Assembly (NCBI RefSeq): GCF_012844225.1
Contig: NZ_JABAGQ010000006.1
Location: 207,676 to 271,675, forward strand
DNA from: Rhodococcus sp. 105337
Lineage (GTDB): Bacteria > Actinomycetota > Actinomycetes > Mycobacteriales > Mycobacteriaceae
Length of the DNA stretch: 64,000 nucleotides
Direction of reading: 5' to 3'
Shown here one piece after another: positions 50,437 through 60,501 of the stretch. The translations under genes were made by a program, and so were the position numbers. The notes beneath the pieces were generated by a model that was given only the letters and a program-made list of their open reading frames with translations, ran no database searches and was not told the DNA's origin. Each line of letters opens with the position of its first letter. The first letter of the stretch is position 1.

Positions 50437-50856
50437 CTAGTTACCGGCGAGGGCCGGGAACCACAGTGCGATCTCGCGTTCGGCCGACTCGGCGGAGTCG
50501 GATCCGTGGACGAGGTTCTCACCCGGATCGAGGCCGAGATCGCCCCGGATCGAGCCCGGAACGGCCTTCTCCACCGGATCGGTTCCGCCGGCGAGCTGAC
50601 GGAACGCCGCGATCGCGCGCGGGCCCTCGAGCACCGCGGCCACGAGGGGGCCACCGGTGATGAACTCGATCAGCGAGTCGTAGAAGGGCTTGCCCTCGTG
50701 CTCCGCATAGTGGGCCGCCGCGACCTCGACAGGGGCGACACGGAGCTCGAGAGCCACGATGTCCAGCCCCTTGCGCTCGATGCGCGACAGGATTTCTCCG
50801 ACGTGACGGCGGGCAACGCCGTCGGGCTTGATCAGTACAAGGGTGCGCTCAGTCAC
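50437..50856 (-). CDS. ndk: Nucleoside-diphosphate kinase
   Basis: Transfers phosphate between NTPs and NDPs. The 139-residue protein starts at a GTG (50856) as [23 protein letters not shown]. The active-site His is in [22 protein letters not shown]. The C-terminus is slightly longer than the E. coli length but standard for actinobacteria. It is 16 nt after the DUF4233 gene, in the valS-folC-DUF4233-ndk order known in mycobacteria. Confidence 0.97.
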   Translation of the reverse strand: MTERTLVLIKPDGVARRHVGEILSRIERKGLDIVALELRVAPVEVAAAHYAEHEGKPFYDSLIEFITGGPLVAAVLEGPRAIAAFRQLAGGTDPVEKAVPGSIRGDLGLDPGENLVHGSDSAESAEREIALWFPALAGN

Positions 50857-50872
50857 GCGACAAGCGTAGAGG

Positions 50873-51277
50873 TCAGCCTCGCTGGCCCGGTAGCAGACCC
50901 CTCGATTCACGATCCTTGATGTCTTTCCGCAGGTAGAGCAGGTATGCCCAGACCACACCGAAGAGCACGCCGACCGCGCCGAGCGCGGGGTCGATGAGGA
51001 ATCCGAGCAGGACGAGAGCCTGCAGCGTGAGGTTGAACGGAATCGCCCACGAGCGTCCCTGCACCCCTGCCCCGAGGATCATGAGCACCGCGAGTCCGAC
51101 GACGTACCCGCCCGACAGCGCGGTCAGGCCGCCGCCGAGGGTCGCGATCACCGGCAGCACCAGCAGTACGACGATCGCTTCGAGAACGAGGGTTCCGGCC
51201 ATCACACCCCGGAAACCCTTCCAGGGGTCCTTGGTCGGCGGTCCGAACTCCGGTTCCGCCGGGCTCTGGTTGGTCAC
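50873..51277 (-). CDS. DUF4233 membrane protein
   Basis: A 134-residue protein with a soluble N-terminus ([37 protein letters not shown]) and about four transmembrane helices. These include [45 protein letters not shown] and [16 protein letters not shown]. It matches the DUF4233 family found next to folC in mycolata. Function is unknown. The start overlaps the folC stop by 4 nt, suggesting coupled translation. Confidence 0.88.
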   Translation of the reverse strand: MTNQSPAEPEFGPPTKDPWKGFRGVMAGTLVLEAIVVLLVLPVIATLGGGLTALSGGYVVGLAVLMILGAGVQGRSWAIPFNLTLQALVLLGFLIDPALGAVGVLFGVVWAYLLYLRKDIKDRESRGLLPGQRG

Positions 51278-52695
51278 GCGGGTTCCTTTCCGAACAGACT
51301 GCGGGCAGCACCTGCGGTCACCACCGAGCCGGTCACCACGACGCCCGCACCCGATACTGCCTCACCGGGTTCGCCGACTTCCTCGGCAATCGCGATCGCG
51401 GTCTCGATCGCGTCGGGCAGTGTCTCCGCGGTGACGACCCGTTCGTCGCCGAACCGCGCGACAGCGATATTCGCGAGATCCTCGACGTCCATCGCCCGGG
51501 GCGAGCCGTTATGGGTGACGACGATTTCGTCGAAGACCGGTTCGAGCGCCTCGATGAGACCTGCCACATCCTTGTCGGCCATGACGCTGACCACGCCGAC
51601 GAGTTTGCGGAAGTCGAACTCGTCGGCGAGCGCGGCCGCGAGCGCCTTCGCGCCGTGCGGGTTGTGGGCTGCATCGAGGAAGACGGTCGGAGCGTTGCGC
51701 ACGCGCTCGAGGCGTCCGGGATTGACGACCGAGGCGAAGGCCTCGCGCACCGCGTCGACGTCGAGTTGCTTCTGCGGGCCGGCGCCGAAGAACGCTTCGA
51801 CGGCAGCCAAGGCCACCACGGCGTTGTGCGCCTGGTGCTCGCCGTGGAGCGGCAGGAAGATGTCGGTGTAGACACCGCCGAGCCCCTGGAGGTCGAGTTG
51901 CTGACCTCCGACGGCCACGGCACGCCGCGCCACCGCGAACTCGGAGCCTTCACGAGCAACGGCCGCATCCGCTTCGACGGTCTGCCGGAGCAGGACGTCC
52001 ATCGCTTCGGGCTCCTGTTGCGCGATGACGGCGACCGTGTCGCGCGGGACCAGGTCGTCGCCCCGGGCCTTCTTGATGATTCCGGCCTTCTCCCCCGCGA
52101 TCTCGGTGAGCGTCTCACCGAGGTATCCGGTGTGGTCGATTCCGATCGGGGTGATCACCGCGACCTGACCGGTGACCACGTTGGTCGCGTCCCAGCGTCC
52201 CCCGAGGCCCACCTCCACGACTGCGACGTCGACCGGTGCGTCCGCGAACGCCGCGAACGCCATCGCGGTGGTCACCTCGAACTTGCTCATCTTCGGTCCG
52301 CCGGCCGCCTCGGATTGCTCGTCGACCATGCGCACATACGGTTCGATGTCGCGGTAGGTGTCGACATAGGTGCGCGGTGACACCGGCGCGCCGTCGATAC
52401 TGATGCGCTCCGTCGCGAGTTGCAGGTGCGGACTCGTGGTGCGGCCCACGCGATGATGCATCCGGGTCAGCAGGGCGTCGATCATCCGGGCGACGGAGGT
52501 TTTGCCGTTGGTGCCCGCCACGTGGATGGACGGATAGTTGTTCTGCGGCGAGCCGAGAATGTCCATCAGCGCCGCGATACGCGCCAGCGACGGTTCGATC
52601 TTGGTCTCGGGCCAGCGCTGGTCGAGTTCCGCCTCGACCAGCGCCAGTTCGGCGACGTCGACCGGGGACGGTCCCCCGGAATTATCGGTGGTCAC
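51274..52695 (-). CDS. folC: Folylpolyglutamate/dihydrofolate synthase FolC
   Basis: Mur-ligase-family enzyme that adds glutamate to folates and to dihydropteroate. The 473-residue protein has the P-loop [52 protein letters not shown] and [18 protein letters not shown] are also present. Overlap of 4 nt with valS upstream and with the DUF4233 gene downstream indicates one operon. Confidence 0.96.
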   Translation of the reverse strand: MTTDNSGGPSPVDVAELALVEAELDQRWPETKIEPSLARIAALMDILGSPQNNYPSIHVAGTNGKTSVARMIDALLTRMHHRVGRTTSPHLQLATERISIDGAPVSPRTYVDTYRDIEPYVRMVDEQSEAAGGPKMSKFEVTTAMAFAAFADAPVDVAVVEVGLGGRWDATNVVTGQVAVITPIGIDHTGYLGETLTEIAGEKAGIIKKARGDDLVPRDTVAVIAQQEPEAMDVLLRQTVEADAAVAREGSEFAVARRAVAVGGQQLDLQGLGGVYTDIFLPLHGEHQAHNAVVALAAVEAFFGAGPQKQLDVDAVREAFASVVNPGRLERVRNAPTVFLDAAHNPHGAKALAAALADEFDFRKLVGVVSVMADKDVAGLIEALEPVFDEIVVTHNGSPRAMDVEDLANIAVARFGDERVVTAETLPDAIETAIAIAEEVGEPGEAVSGAGVVVTGSVVTAGAARSLFGKEPA

Positions 52696-55352
52696 GCCTG
52701 GCCCAACTCCTTCAGTCGCGCGTCGATGCGAGCGATCTCTTCCTCGGCGACCTGCTTGCGCGCGCGGATCTTCGCAACGACCGGTTCGGGCGCCTTCGCC
52801 AGGAACGCATCGTTGGACAGCTTGCCGGAGGTCGCCGCGAGATCCTTCTCCGCCGCGGCGAGATCCTTACGCAGACGTGCGATTTCGGCTCCGATATCGA
52901 TACTGCCGGAGGTGTCGAGCTCGACGGTGACGGTCGCGCGGGACAGACGGACCTCGATGGACGCCGTCGCTGCGAATCCGTCCTCGGGATCGGTGAGACG
53001 CGCCAGTGACCGCACCGCGGGAACCTGGGCGACGAGGTCGGCACCGTCGATCCCCTCGAGCCGGGCCGCGACCTTCTGCGACGGCTTGAGGCCCTGGTCG
53101 CTGCGGAACCGGCGGATCTCCGTGATGAGCTTCTGCATGTCCTCGACGCGGCGCAGGGCGTCCGCATCGGCGGGCACGCCACTCGCGACCGGCCAGGATG
53201 CGATCACCAGCGACTCGCCGCCGGTGAGCACCTTCCAGAGCGTTTCGGTGACGAACGGGATGACCGGGTGCAGCATCCGCAGCAACTGGTCGAGCACGGT
53301 TCCGAGCACGGCCTTGGTGTGCGCGCTCCTGACGTCACCGTCCGCGAACTGCACCTTGGCGAGCTCGAGGTACCAGTCGCACACTTCGTCCCACGCGAAG
53401 TGGTACAGCGCCTCGCACGCCTTGGAGAATTCGAACTTCTCGAAGGCCTCGTCGACCTCGGCGCGCACCTGGTCGAGCCGGTCGAGGATCCACCGGTCGG
53501 CGTCGGTGAGGTCGTCGCGGGCCGGGATCTCGCTCACCACGGCGCCGTTCATGAGCGCGAACTTGGTGGCGTTGAACAGCTTGTTGGCGAAGTTCCGGGA
53601 GGACTGTGCGTGGTCCTCGCCGACGGAGAGGTCGGCACCCGGGTTCGCGCCGCGCGCGAGGGTGAAGCGCAGTGCGTCGGCGCCGAAGCGGTCCACCCAG
53701 TCCAGCGGGTCGATGCCGTTGCCACGCGACTTCGACATCTTCTTGCCGAACTGGTCGCGGACCAGTCCGTGCAGGAACAAATCCTTGAACGGCACCTTGC
53801 CGCCGTTCACCGCGTCGTCGTCGGCGACGTAGGTACCGAACATCATCATGCGGGCGACCCAGAAGAACAGGATGTCGTAGCCGGTGACGAGAACGCTGGT
53901 GGGATAGAACTTTTCGAGTTCGGGCGTCTTGTCGGGCCAGCCCATCGTCGAGAACGGCCACAGTCCGGAGGAGAACCAGGTGTCGAGGACGTCGGGATCC
54001 TGCTCCCAGCCTTCGGGTGCGGTTTCGTCCGGGCCGAAGCATTGCACTTCGCCGTCGGGGCCGTACCAGATCGGGATGCGATGACCCCACCACAACTGCC
54101 GCGAGATGCACCAGTCGTGCATGTTGTCGACCCAGGCGAACCAGCGCGGTTCCTGGCTCTTGGGATGAATGACCATGTCGCCGTTGCGCACTGCGTCGCC
54201 GGCGGTTTCGGCAAGCTTGTCGACCTTCACCCACCACTGCATCGACAGGCGCGGCTCGATGGTCTCGCCGGACCGCTCGGAATGGCCGACGCTGTGGACG
54301 TACGGACGCTTCTCGGCGACGACGCGGCCCTGTTCGGCGAGTTCCTCACGGATCTTCACACGTGCTTCGAAACGGTCCATCCCGTCGAAACGTGTTCCGC
54401 TGTCTGCGATCTTGCCGGTCTTGTCCATGATGGTGGGCATCGGCAGGTTGTGCCGCAGACCCATCTCGAAGTCGTTGGGATCGTGCGCGGGGGTGATCTT
54501 CACAGCGCCGGTGCCGAACTCGGGATCGACGTACGCGTCGGCGATCACCGGGATCTGGCGTCCCGTGATCGGGTGGTAGATCGTGGTTCCCACAAGGTGC
54601 TTGTAGCGCTCGTCTTCGGGATGCACCGCGACCGCGGTGTCACCGAGCATCGTCTCGACACGGGTGGTGGCGACGATGACGTGCGGCTCGGCGTCGTCGA
54701 GCGAGCCGTAGCGCAGCGACACGAGTTCGCCTTCGACCTCCTCGAACTTGACCTCGATGTCGGAGATCGCCGTCTGCAGCACCGGTGACCAGTTGACCAG
54801 GCGCTCGGCACGGTAGATCAGGCCGTCGTCGTACATGCGCTTGAAGATCGTCTGCACGGCGCGGGAAAGACCCTCGTCCATCGTGAAGCGATCACGCGAC
54901 CAGTCGACGCCGTCGCCGATACGTCGCATCTGCCCCTGGATGGTGCCGCCGGATTCGCGCTTCCACTCCCACACCTTGTCGATGAACAGTTCGCGGCCGA
55001 AGTCTTCCTTCGTCTTGCCGTCGACGGCGAGTTGCTTCTCCACCACGGTCTGGGTCGCGATGCCCGCGTGGTCCATACCGGGGAGCCAGAGCACCTCACA
55101 GCCCTGCATGCGCTTGCGGCGGGTCAGCGCGTCCATCAGGGTGTGGTCGAGCGCGTGACCCATGTGCAGGCTGCCCGTGACGTTCGGGGGCGGGAGCACG
55201 ATGGAGTAGCCGGGCTTGTCGCTTCCCGGGTCCGCCTCGAAGTAACCGGCGTCCACCCACCCCTGATAGAGCTCGGCCTCGACAGCGCTGGGGTCCCAGC
55301 TCTTGGGGAGGGCATCTGCGGGATTCTGGGGGTTCTCTGGCGCACTGGTCAC
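52692..55352 (-). CDS. valS: Valyl-tRNA synthetase
   Basis: Class I aminoacyl-tRNA synthetase, 886 residues. The HIGH signature is [13 protein letters not shown] (63-66). The KMSKS signature is [18 protein letters not shown]. The editing domain includes [23 protein letters not shown]-terminal coiled coil ends [18 protein letters not shown]. The start is set at the GTG at 55352 ([21 protein letters not shown]); upstream in-frame codons run on without any recognisable motif, and no strong ribosome-binding site is seen. It heads valS-folC-DUF4233-ndk. Confidence 0.96.
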   Translation of the reverse strand: MTSAPENPQNPADALPKSWDPSAVEAELYQGWVDAGYFEADPGSDKPGYSIVLPPPNVTGSLHMGHALDHTLMDALTRRKRMQGCEVLWLPGMDHAGIATQTVVEKQLAVDGKTKEDFGRELFIDKVWEWKRESGGTIQGQMRRIGDGVDWSRDRFTMDEGLSRAVQTIFKRMYDDGLIYRAERLVNWSPVLQTAISDIEVKFEEVEGELVSLRYGSLDDAEPHVIVATTRVETMLGDTAVAVHPEDERYKHLVGTTIYHPITGRQIPVIADAYVDPEFGTGAVKITPAHDPNDFEMGLRHNLPMPTIMDKTGKIADSGTRFDGMDRFEARVKIREELAEQGRVVAEKRPYVHSVGHSERSGETIEPRLSMQWWVKVDKLAETAGDAVRNGDMVIHPKSQEPRWFAWVDNMHDWCISRQLWWGHRIPIWYGPDGEVQCFGPDETAPEGWEQDPDVLDTWFSSGLWPFSTMGWPDKTPELEKFYPTSVLVTGYDILFFWVARMMMFGTYVADDDAVNGGKVPFKDLFLHGLVRDQFGKKMSKSRGNGIDPLDWVDRFGADALRFTLARGANPGADLSVGEDHAQSSRNFANKLFNATKFALMNGAVVSEIPARDDLTDADRWILDRLDQVRAEVDEAFEKFEFSKACEALYHFAWDEVCDWYLELAKVQFADGDVRSAHTKAVLGTVLDQLLRMLHPVIPFVTETLWKVLTGGESLVIASWPVASGVPADADALRRVEDMQKLITEIRRFRSDQGLKPSQKVAARLEGIDGADLVAQVPAVRSLARLTDPEDGFAATASIEVRLSRATVTVELDTSGSIDIGAEIARLRKDLAAAEKDLAATSGKLSNDAFLAKAPEPVVAKIRARKQVAEEEIARIDARLKELGQA

Positions 55353-55450
55353 CAGGCAATCGTAAGCGTCGAGCACAAACCGCCTGGACACGGGCTGTCG
55401 GCCGCTGCCGGTATCCCGGACCGCCGCCGGTGCCCGCACGGGAACGGCCC

Positions 55451-57439
55451 TCAGCCCAGCAGCTCCGGTAGTTCGACCGGCCGGCCCAGAACGTGCTCGG
55501 ACAGGAACGCCTCGACCACCCGGTACCAGAGCTTGGCGTGCTGGGGGCTGAGGACCCAATGGTTCTCGGACGGGAAGTACAGGAACCGGTGCACCGTGGT
55601 TCCGTCGTCCTCCGCGGGCAGCCCCGACTCGTCGAGCAACTCGTACCAGAGCCGTAGCGCCTCTCCGATGGGCACGCGATAGTCCTTGTCACCATGAATG
55701 ACCAGCATCGGAGTGACGATGTCGGCGACGAACAGGTGCGGAGAGTTCTCCACGGCCATCTCGGGAGTCATCTCCCGCTGCCAGTACCAGGCGACGTCGG
55801 TGGTCGGCGTGAACTGGTCGAGCGCCCACAAACCCGCGTGGGTGACGATCGCGCGGAACCGATCGGTGTGCCCGGCCACCCAGTTCGCCATGTAGCCGCC
55901 GAACGATCCGCCCATCGCCGCGGTGCGGTCGGCGTCGATGTCGGGTCGCGCGACGGCCTCGTCGGTGATCGCCATGAGGTCGGTGTACGGTTCGGCTCCC
56001 CACCGGCCCCAGCCTCGCAGGACGAACTCTTCGCCGTACCCGGTGGACAGTGCGGGATCCGGGAGCAACACGGCGTATCCGCGCGCGACCATCAGCCACG
56101 GATTCCATCGCCACGACCAGGTGTTCCAACTTCCCAGCGGTCCACCGTGAATCCACAGCAGCAGTGGGACGGGCGTGCCCTCCGTCGCGTCGTGCGGCAG
56201 CACGAGCCATCCACGCAGCGGGGTTCCGTCCGCGGCGGTCGTGGTGATCTCGGTGTGCCTACCGGGAAGCTCCGGTAGGTCCGCGGGGGCTCGCAACGGG
56301 GTCACGGTGCCCGCGTCGGGTCCGGTGAGAGCGATGCGGACGGGGTGCGGCGGCATGCGATACGAGGCGCGCAGCGCGTACAGAGCAGTGCCGTCGGGTG
56401 CGACACGCACGTCGGTGTAGGCCTCGTCCCCGCCGGTGAGTGCGTCGGGGCGGTCGGCTCCCGAGCGGAGTACGAAGATGGGGGCGCGTCCGTGGTCGTC
56501 TGCGGTGAGGACGAGTCCGGACCCGTCGGGTAGCCATGCGATCGAGGTGGGCCACCGGTCCCATCCGGGTGCCGCGACGGTGGTGGTGCCGTCCGTGAGG
56601 TCGAGTACGCGCACCGTCGTCTTCAGGGGCGTGTCGGGATCGCCCGCCGTCTCGTGCAGGAAGGCGAGCCGGGTTTCGTCCGGTGACACGACGGGGTGGA
56701 GCGCGTCCCCGGTGGGATCGTCGACGAGCGGCGTGCGAAGTCCGGTAGCGAGGTCGATCCGCACGAGAGTGGTCCGACGGGATGCGCGCGGGCCGGATAC
56801 GACCCAGGTCGACACGGCGAACGACCCGGTGGCGGCCACGTCGAGTTGCGCGTCGCGCAGAGCACCGCGGATGCCGGGTGTCAGGTCGACCAGGTCTCCG
56901 CGTTCCCGCACGGTCAGCAGATGCGGGCGGTCGGGTCCGAGATCGTGATCCCAGTAGCGGACGGGATATCCGGTGTGCAGGGTCGCGGTCACCTTCGCGT
57001 CGTCGCGTGCGGTGCGAATACGTTCGTCGTCGCTGTCCCGGTGCCCGAACACGCTCGCGGTGGCGACGATGCGATCTGCGGCTGCCGCGGCGTGGACCGT
57101 CGCGATGCCGCCCTTGCGTGTGGCCACGGGTGTTGCTTCGCCTCCGGCTGCGGGGAGGCTCCACAGCGACGCCGGGTCCCCGTCCCCCCGGGAGGCGATG
57201 AACAGCAGGTCGCCGCCGGCTGTGAACGTCGGGTTCGATTCGCCCGTCACGCCGTGCGTCAGCCGGCGGGCGGGTTCGTGGCCTGCGGGATCGATTTCCC
57301 ACAGTGCCCCGGTGTACGCCGTGGCCTTCTCGTCGAGCACCGATTGCGCGAGTACCAGGCGGGTGCCGTCGGGCGACATCACGAGGCTCGTGGCACGCGG
57401 CAGCGCAAGGTAGTCGTCGAGATCGTCGAAGGCGGTCAT
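55451..57439 (-). CDS. S9 family serine peptidase (prolyl oligopeptidase/acylaminoacyl-peptidase type)
   Basis: A 662-residue two-domain peptidase. The N-terminal part is a beta-propeller with repeated (S/A)xDG motifs ([40 protein letters not shown]). The C-terminal alpha/beta-hydrolase domain has [14 protein letters not shown] and the nucleophile in [18 protein letters not shown]. The Asp is in [13 protein letters not shown] and the His in [10 protein letters not shown]. There is no signal peptide, so it is cytoplasmic. The ATG at 57439 ([22 protein letters not shown]) is preferred to upstream starts. Confidence 0.93.
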   Translation of the reverse strand: MTAFDDLDDYLALPRATSLVMSPDGTRLVLAQSVLDEKATAYTGALWEIDPAGHEPARRLTHGVTGESNPTFTAGGDLLFIASRGDGDPASLWSLPAAGGEATPVATRKGGIATVHAAAAADRIVATASVFGHRDSDDERIRTARDDAKVTATLHTGYPVRYWDHDLGPDRPHLLTVRERGDLVDLTPGIRGALRDAQLDVAATGSFAVSTWVVSGPRASRRTTLVRIDLATGLRTPLVDDPTGDALHPVVSPDETRLAFLHETAGDPDTPLKTTVRVLDLTDGTTTVAAPGWDRWPTSIAWLPDGSGLVLTADDHGRAPIFVLRSGADRPDALTGGDEAYTDVRVAPDGTALYALRASYRMPPHPVRIALTGPDAGTVTPLRAPADLPELPGRHTEITTTAADGTPLRGWLVLPHDATEGTPVPLLLWIHGGPLGSWNTWSWRWNPWLMVARGYAVLLPDPALSTGYGEEFVLRGWGRWGAEPYTDLMAITDEAVARPDIDADRTAAMGGSFGGYMANWVAGHTDRFRAIVTHAGLWALDQFTPTTDVAWYWQREMTPEMAVENSPHLFVADIVTPMLVIHGDKDYRVPIGEALRLWYELLDESGLPAEDDGTTVHRFLYFPSENHWVLSPQHAKLWYRVVEAFLSEHVLGRPVELPELLG

Positions 57440-57479
57440 GCCCGAAACCCTAACGTCGGGGACGCGCCCTGCGGGTGTG

Positions 57480-57920
57480 TCAGGCCGGAGGTGGGCACAG
57501 ACCCTCACGCGCACGATTCCAGAAGGGGAACAGCTCCGGGCTCCCCGCCTCCGGGTGCCGGACGCGGGCAAGGTCGACGAATTCGAGTTGCGTCTGCCCC
57601 GGCTGACCGATCAGGCTGCACGCTTCGACGACGAGGGCGGCCGTCTCGTCGGAGTCGAGCGTTGCGGCCCACGGACCGAGATCGGCTCCGCGCACGAAGC
57701 CGTCGAGTCGGGGCGCGATCCGGTTGTACGTGGTCTGCATCGCCACGCTGCACGGTGCGCCGAGCAGTTCGCCGCACGTGGTGGGAGTGCCGTCGAGGAG
57801 CACCCGGGTGTCTTCGACGGTCCTCGTCGAATCCGAGTCGGAGAGGCCGCGCAAGGCGAAATAGAAACCGGCAGCGACGACTGCCACCAGTACCAGCATC
57901 ACTCCGAAGAAGCGTGTCAT
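57480..57920 (-). CDS. Small membrane-anchored protein, unknown function
   Basis: A 146-residue protein with an N-terminal helix (MTRFFGVMLVLVAVVAAGFYFALRGL) that acts as an anchor or uncleaved signal. The outer domain has Cys pairs at CGELLGAPC and further Cys in VEACSLIG and EGLCPPPA; these could form disulfides outside the cell membrane. I do not recognise the family. It lies 40 nt upstream of the S9 peptidase gene on the same strand, so the two may be co-transcribed. Confidence 0.7.
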   Translation of the reverse strand: MTRFFGVMLVLVAVVAAGFYFALRGLSDSDSTRTVEDTRVLLDGTPTTCGELLGAPCSVAMQTTYNRIAPRLDGFVRGADLGPWAATLDSDETAALVVEACSLIGQPGQTQLEFVDLARVRHPEAGSPELFPFWNRAREGLCPPPA

Positions 57921-58093
57921 CGTGCCTCGCCTACGCCGTCACATGCCTCCATGCTGCCGGACGAGGACCGTACACACCGGGCGTTTCGCCCGATGACCCC
58001 TGCGGGCTCCGTAGTCCCGGTTGTTAGGCTGGGACGCCTGCTACACGATCGCTGATGCATCCGCGATCATCCCAGCCGAACGGAGAACTCATC

Positions 58094-58885
58094 GTGGTCG
58101 ATCTCGCCTTCGTCATTGCCGGATCGGAAGCCACCGGCGGTGCCGGGCTGCAGGTGGACCTCAAGACGTTCCAGCAACTCGGCGTGTACGGGGTCGGTGC
58201 CATCACCTGCATCGTGTCGTTCGACCCCGGGAACAACTGGGGTCACCGATTCGTACCGATCGACCCGCAGGTCATCGCCGACCAGATTCAGGCTGCGACG
58301 GCGGCCCACGACCTCGACGTCGTGAAGATCGGCATGCTCGGAACTCCGGCGACGATCGACGTGGTCGCGGACGCGCTGGGCAAGAAGAACTGGCGGCACG
58401 TCGTGCTCGACCCGGTCCTGATCTGCAAAGGGCAGGAACCCGGCGCGGCACTCGACACCGACAACGCGCTGCGCACCCAGATACTCCCCCACGCCACCGT
58501 GGTGACCCCCAACCTCTTCGAGGCCCGCACCCTGTCCGGCATGGACAGCATCGACTCGGTCGACGACCTGGTCGAAGCCGCGCGCCGCATCCACGATCTC
58601 GGACCGCAGTACGTCGTCGCGAAGGGCGGTGTCGAACTCGCCGGTGACGACGCGGTCGACGTGCTGTTCGACGGCCGGGAGGTGACGCTGCTGTCGGCAC
58701 CCAAGATCGGCAGCGAGCGGGTCTCCGGCGCCGGGTGCACTCTCGCCGCCGCGATCACCGCGGAAATCGCGAAAGGCACCGACGTCACTCGCGCGGTGCA
58801 GAATGCGAAGGACTTCGTCACCAAGGGCATCAAGGGCCGGGTGTCGGGGCACACGCCGTTCGACACCGTGTGGCAGGGTGCCTGA
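58094..58885 (+). CDS. Pyridoxine/HMP kinase (PdxK/ThiD family)
   Basis: A 263-residue ribokinase-fold kinase phosphorylating pyridoxine or hydroxymethylpyrimidine. The N-terminus VVDLAFVIAGSEATGGAGLQVDLKTFQQLGVYG is ThiD-like. DPVLICKGQEPG, VTPNLFEARTLSG and KGGVEL precede the active-site loop RVSGAGCTLAAAITA. The Cys in GAGC is typical of the pyridoxal-kinase branch. The GTG at 58094 has GGAG at a suitable distance; an ATG at 58055 is the alternative. A possible -10 (TAGGCT) lies at 58025-58030. It may serve vitamin B6 salvage. Confidence 0.9.
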   Translation: MVDLAFVIAGSEATGGAGLQVDLKTFQQLGVYGVGAITCIVSFDPGNNWGHRFVPIDPQVIADQIQAATAAHDLDVVKIGMLGTPATIDVVADALGKKNWRHVVLDPVLICKGQEPGAALDTDNALRTQILPHATVVTPNLFEARTLSGMDSIDSVDDLVEAARRIHDLGPQYVVAKGGVELAGDDAVDVLFDGREVTLLSAPKIGSERVSGAGCTLAAAITAEIAKGTDVTRAVQNAKDFVTKGIKGRVSGHTPFDTVWQGA

Positions 58886-59127
58886 CCGCCGTAGTCACGG
58901 GGCGTAGTCGCTGCGCCCGCATCGCACAACCGATTCGATCTTGATACCCTGTCACCGATGTCGCCGACCGGGGGGTCCGGCGTCGCCGACCGATCAGGGG
59001 GGATCGTCGTGACCTTACCGTCGCATGCAGTGTCACCACTTCTGCAAAGTCCATGTGGCCGAGCGTTGTACGGCGGCGAAGGCCGACGACCGGGTAACGG
59101 GAGCACGCCGCGCCGGCAGGCGACGCG

Positions 59128-59418
59128 TTGAGCCTGCACGTCGATCCGAACGAACTACTCCGCGCCGCAGCGCGATACGAAGACTCCGCCCGTGTTGTGG
59201 CGGCCGCAGTCGACCCGCTTCCCGACACAGTGCAGGCGGGCGCGGCCACCGGCGCGCTTGTCGGCGTACTCGGGCGGGCCGTCGGGGATGTCGCAGGTCT
59301 CGTGCACACGCTCGGTATCGCTGCGGGCATGCTCAGCTCCTGCGCCGAGGCGTACCGCGACAGTGACGCCGGCACCGCCGAGCGAATCGTCACTGCATGG
59401 CCCGATCAGGGCGAGTGA
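59128..59418 (+). CDS. EspC-like type VII secretion target protein
   Basis: A 96-residue protein, LHVDPNELLRAAARYEDSARVVAAAVDPLPDTV, with the helical DUF2580/EspC pattern. The C-terminal YxxxD (Y76-R-D-S-D80 in AEAYRDSDAGTAERI) is a type VII secretion signal form. The start codon appears to be TTG at 59128. Such proteins usually pair with a WXG or LXG partner as a secretion chaperone or co-substrate. The next gene starts 3 nt downstream. The 242 bp upstream to the kinase gene are non-coding and contain a partial direct repeat (GTCGCCGACCG) and a possible -35 (TTGATA). Confidence 0.72.
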   Translation: MSLHVDPNELLRAAARYEDSARVVAAAVDPLPDTVQAGAATGALVGVLGRAVGDVAGLVHTLGIAAGMLSSCAEAYRDSDAGTAERIVTAWPDQGE

Positions 59419-59421
59419 GCC

Positions 59422-60501
59422 GTGCCGATCGATACCTACATCGACGGCGATCCCGCCGATATCTCGCGCGTCGGGCACTTGATCCGCTGCCACCTCGCGG
59501 CCGCCCTCGCTGCGGCCGGGGACAATGCCGAAGAAGCCCGCCGCATCGCCGATGACGCATGGGAGGGAGAGGCGTCCGACCGGTACCTGCGCGAGGCATC
59601 GCGGATCGTGCGGGTCGTCGACGAGTTTCACGCGAGGACGCTCTCCGCTGCGGACGATTTCGACACGCTGTCGGTTGCGCTCGCTTCGGCTCTCGCGGAT
59701 ATGTCGGATATTCGCGACCGCGCAGCGAGTGCCGGACTCCCGGTCGTGTGCAACACCATCGGCGATCCGGGTCCGTATTCGGACGAGTCTCTGCTCCGAA
59801 TCTATGACGAGTTGGCGGATGCCGCGACAGATGTGCACCGCCGGTGGGCACGCGATATCGCGGGAGTCACCCATCGGTGGACGAGTCCCGCCTGGGCCGC
59901 ATTGTTCACTACCACCACCGGGTTCGACTACCTGACAGCCGAACTGCGCGAACGCGTCGAACGGTTGGCGGGAAGAGCCACCATGTGTCTCGAACGTTCG
60001 GCGCGGTCGATGCAGGCGGTGCTCGACCTCGCGCCGGGTACCCCGTACGACGAGGTGCGGCGCATGTTCGGACAGGCGAAAGCATCCACCGACGATCTCG
60101 CCTCCACGATCGCGAAGCGCGGCGATCTGGCGCCGGTTCCGACCAGGTTGGCCGTGGGGACAGGGGCCGTGGGCCTCGTTGCCGGCGTCGGACTCGACTA
60201 TTTCGGCGGCGGTGAGCCTCTCGAGCAGGCTGTGGTCTCCAATTCGACCGGGCTCGCCGCGTCGATAGCCGCGGGAGCTATTGCCGGGTCAGCGTTTCCC
60301 TTCTTAGGCACTCTGGGCGGCGCAGCGGTAGGAACAGCGGTCGGCATCTTCGCCTCCGGCGGTGCCGACCACCTCTACGAGGATTCGTCCGCGACAGTTC
60401 TCAGCACCCTCGAAGCCGGAGGCCGCGAACTGGATGAAGCAAAAGATGCGTTGTTCGCCCTCGGCGACGCCGTCCGAGAGGTACTCACCGATGGCAACTG
60501 A
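59422..60501 (+). CDS. WXG-containing protein with glycine-zipper membrane region (candidate type VII effector)
   Basis: A 359-residue protein. The first 100 residues form helical segments with W47-E-G49 in DDAWEGEASDRYLREA, like the WXG hairpin of type VII substrates. Residues about 243-316 are a Gly/Ala-rich hydrophobic segment with small-xxx-small spacing (GTGAVGLVAGVGL, AASIAAGAIAGSAFPF, LGGAAVGTAVGIFASGGA), a glycine-zipper pattern. The tail is amphipathic (ELDEAKDALFALGDAVREVL). It starts at a GTG, 3 nt after the EspC-like gene. I do not recognise a named family. Membrane-disrupting toxin is an inference from the zipper and the neighbours. Confidence 0.7.
   Translation: MPIDTYIDGDPADISRVGHLIRCHLAAALAAAGDNAEEARRIADDAWEGEASDRYLREASRIVRVVDEFHARTLSAADDFDTLSVALASALADMSDIRDRAASAGLPVVCNTIGDPGPYSDESLLRIYDELADAATDVHRRWARDIAGVTHRWTSPAWAALFTTTTGFDYLTAELRERVERLAGRATMCLERSARSMQAVLDLAPGTPYDEVRRMFGQAKASTDDLASTIAKRGDLAPVPTRLAVGTGAVGLVAGVGLDYFGGGEPLEQAVVSNSTGLAASIAAGAIAGSAFPFLGTLGGAAVGTAVGIFASGGADHLYEDSSATVLSTLEAGGRELDEAKDALFALGDAVREVLTDGN

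Noticed and set aside
50023..50440. Short frames in the rne-ndk gap
   Set aside because: No ribosome-binding site, Arg/Pro-rich shadow composition, and they overlap the terminator palindrome.
53268..54788. A 506-codon plus-strand open frame opposite valS
   Set aside because: Antisense shadow of valS with no motif.
58886..59127. A possible riboswitch or small RNA before the type VII operon
   Set aside because: Only weak direct repeats were seen; no conserved fold or consensus was recognised.
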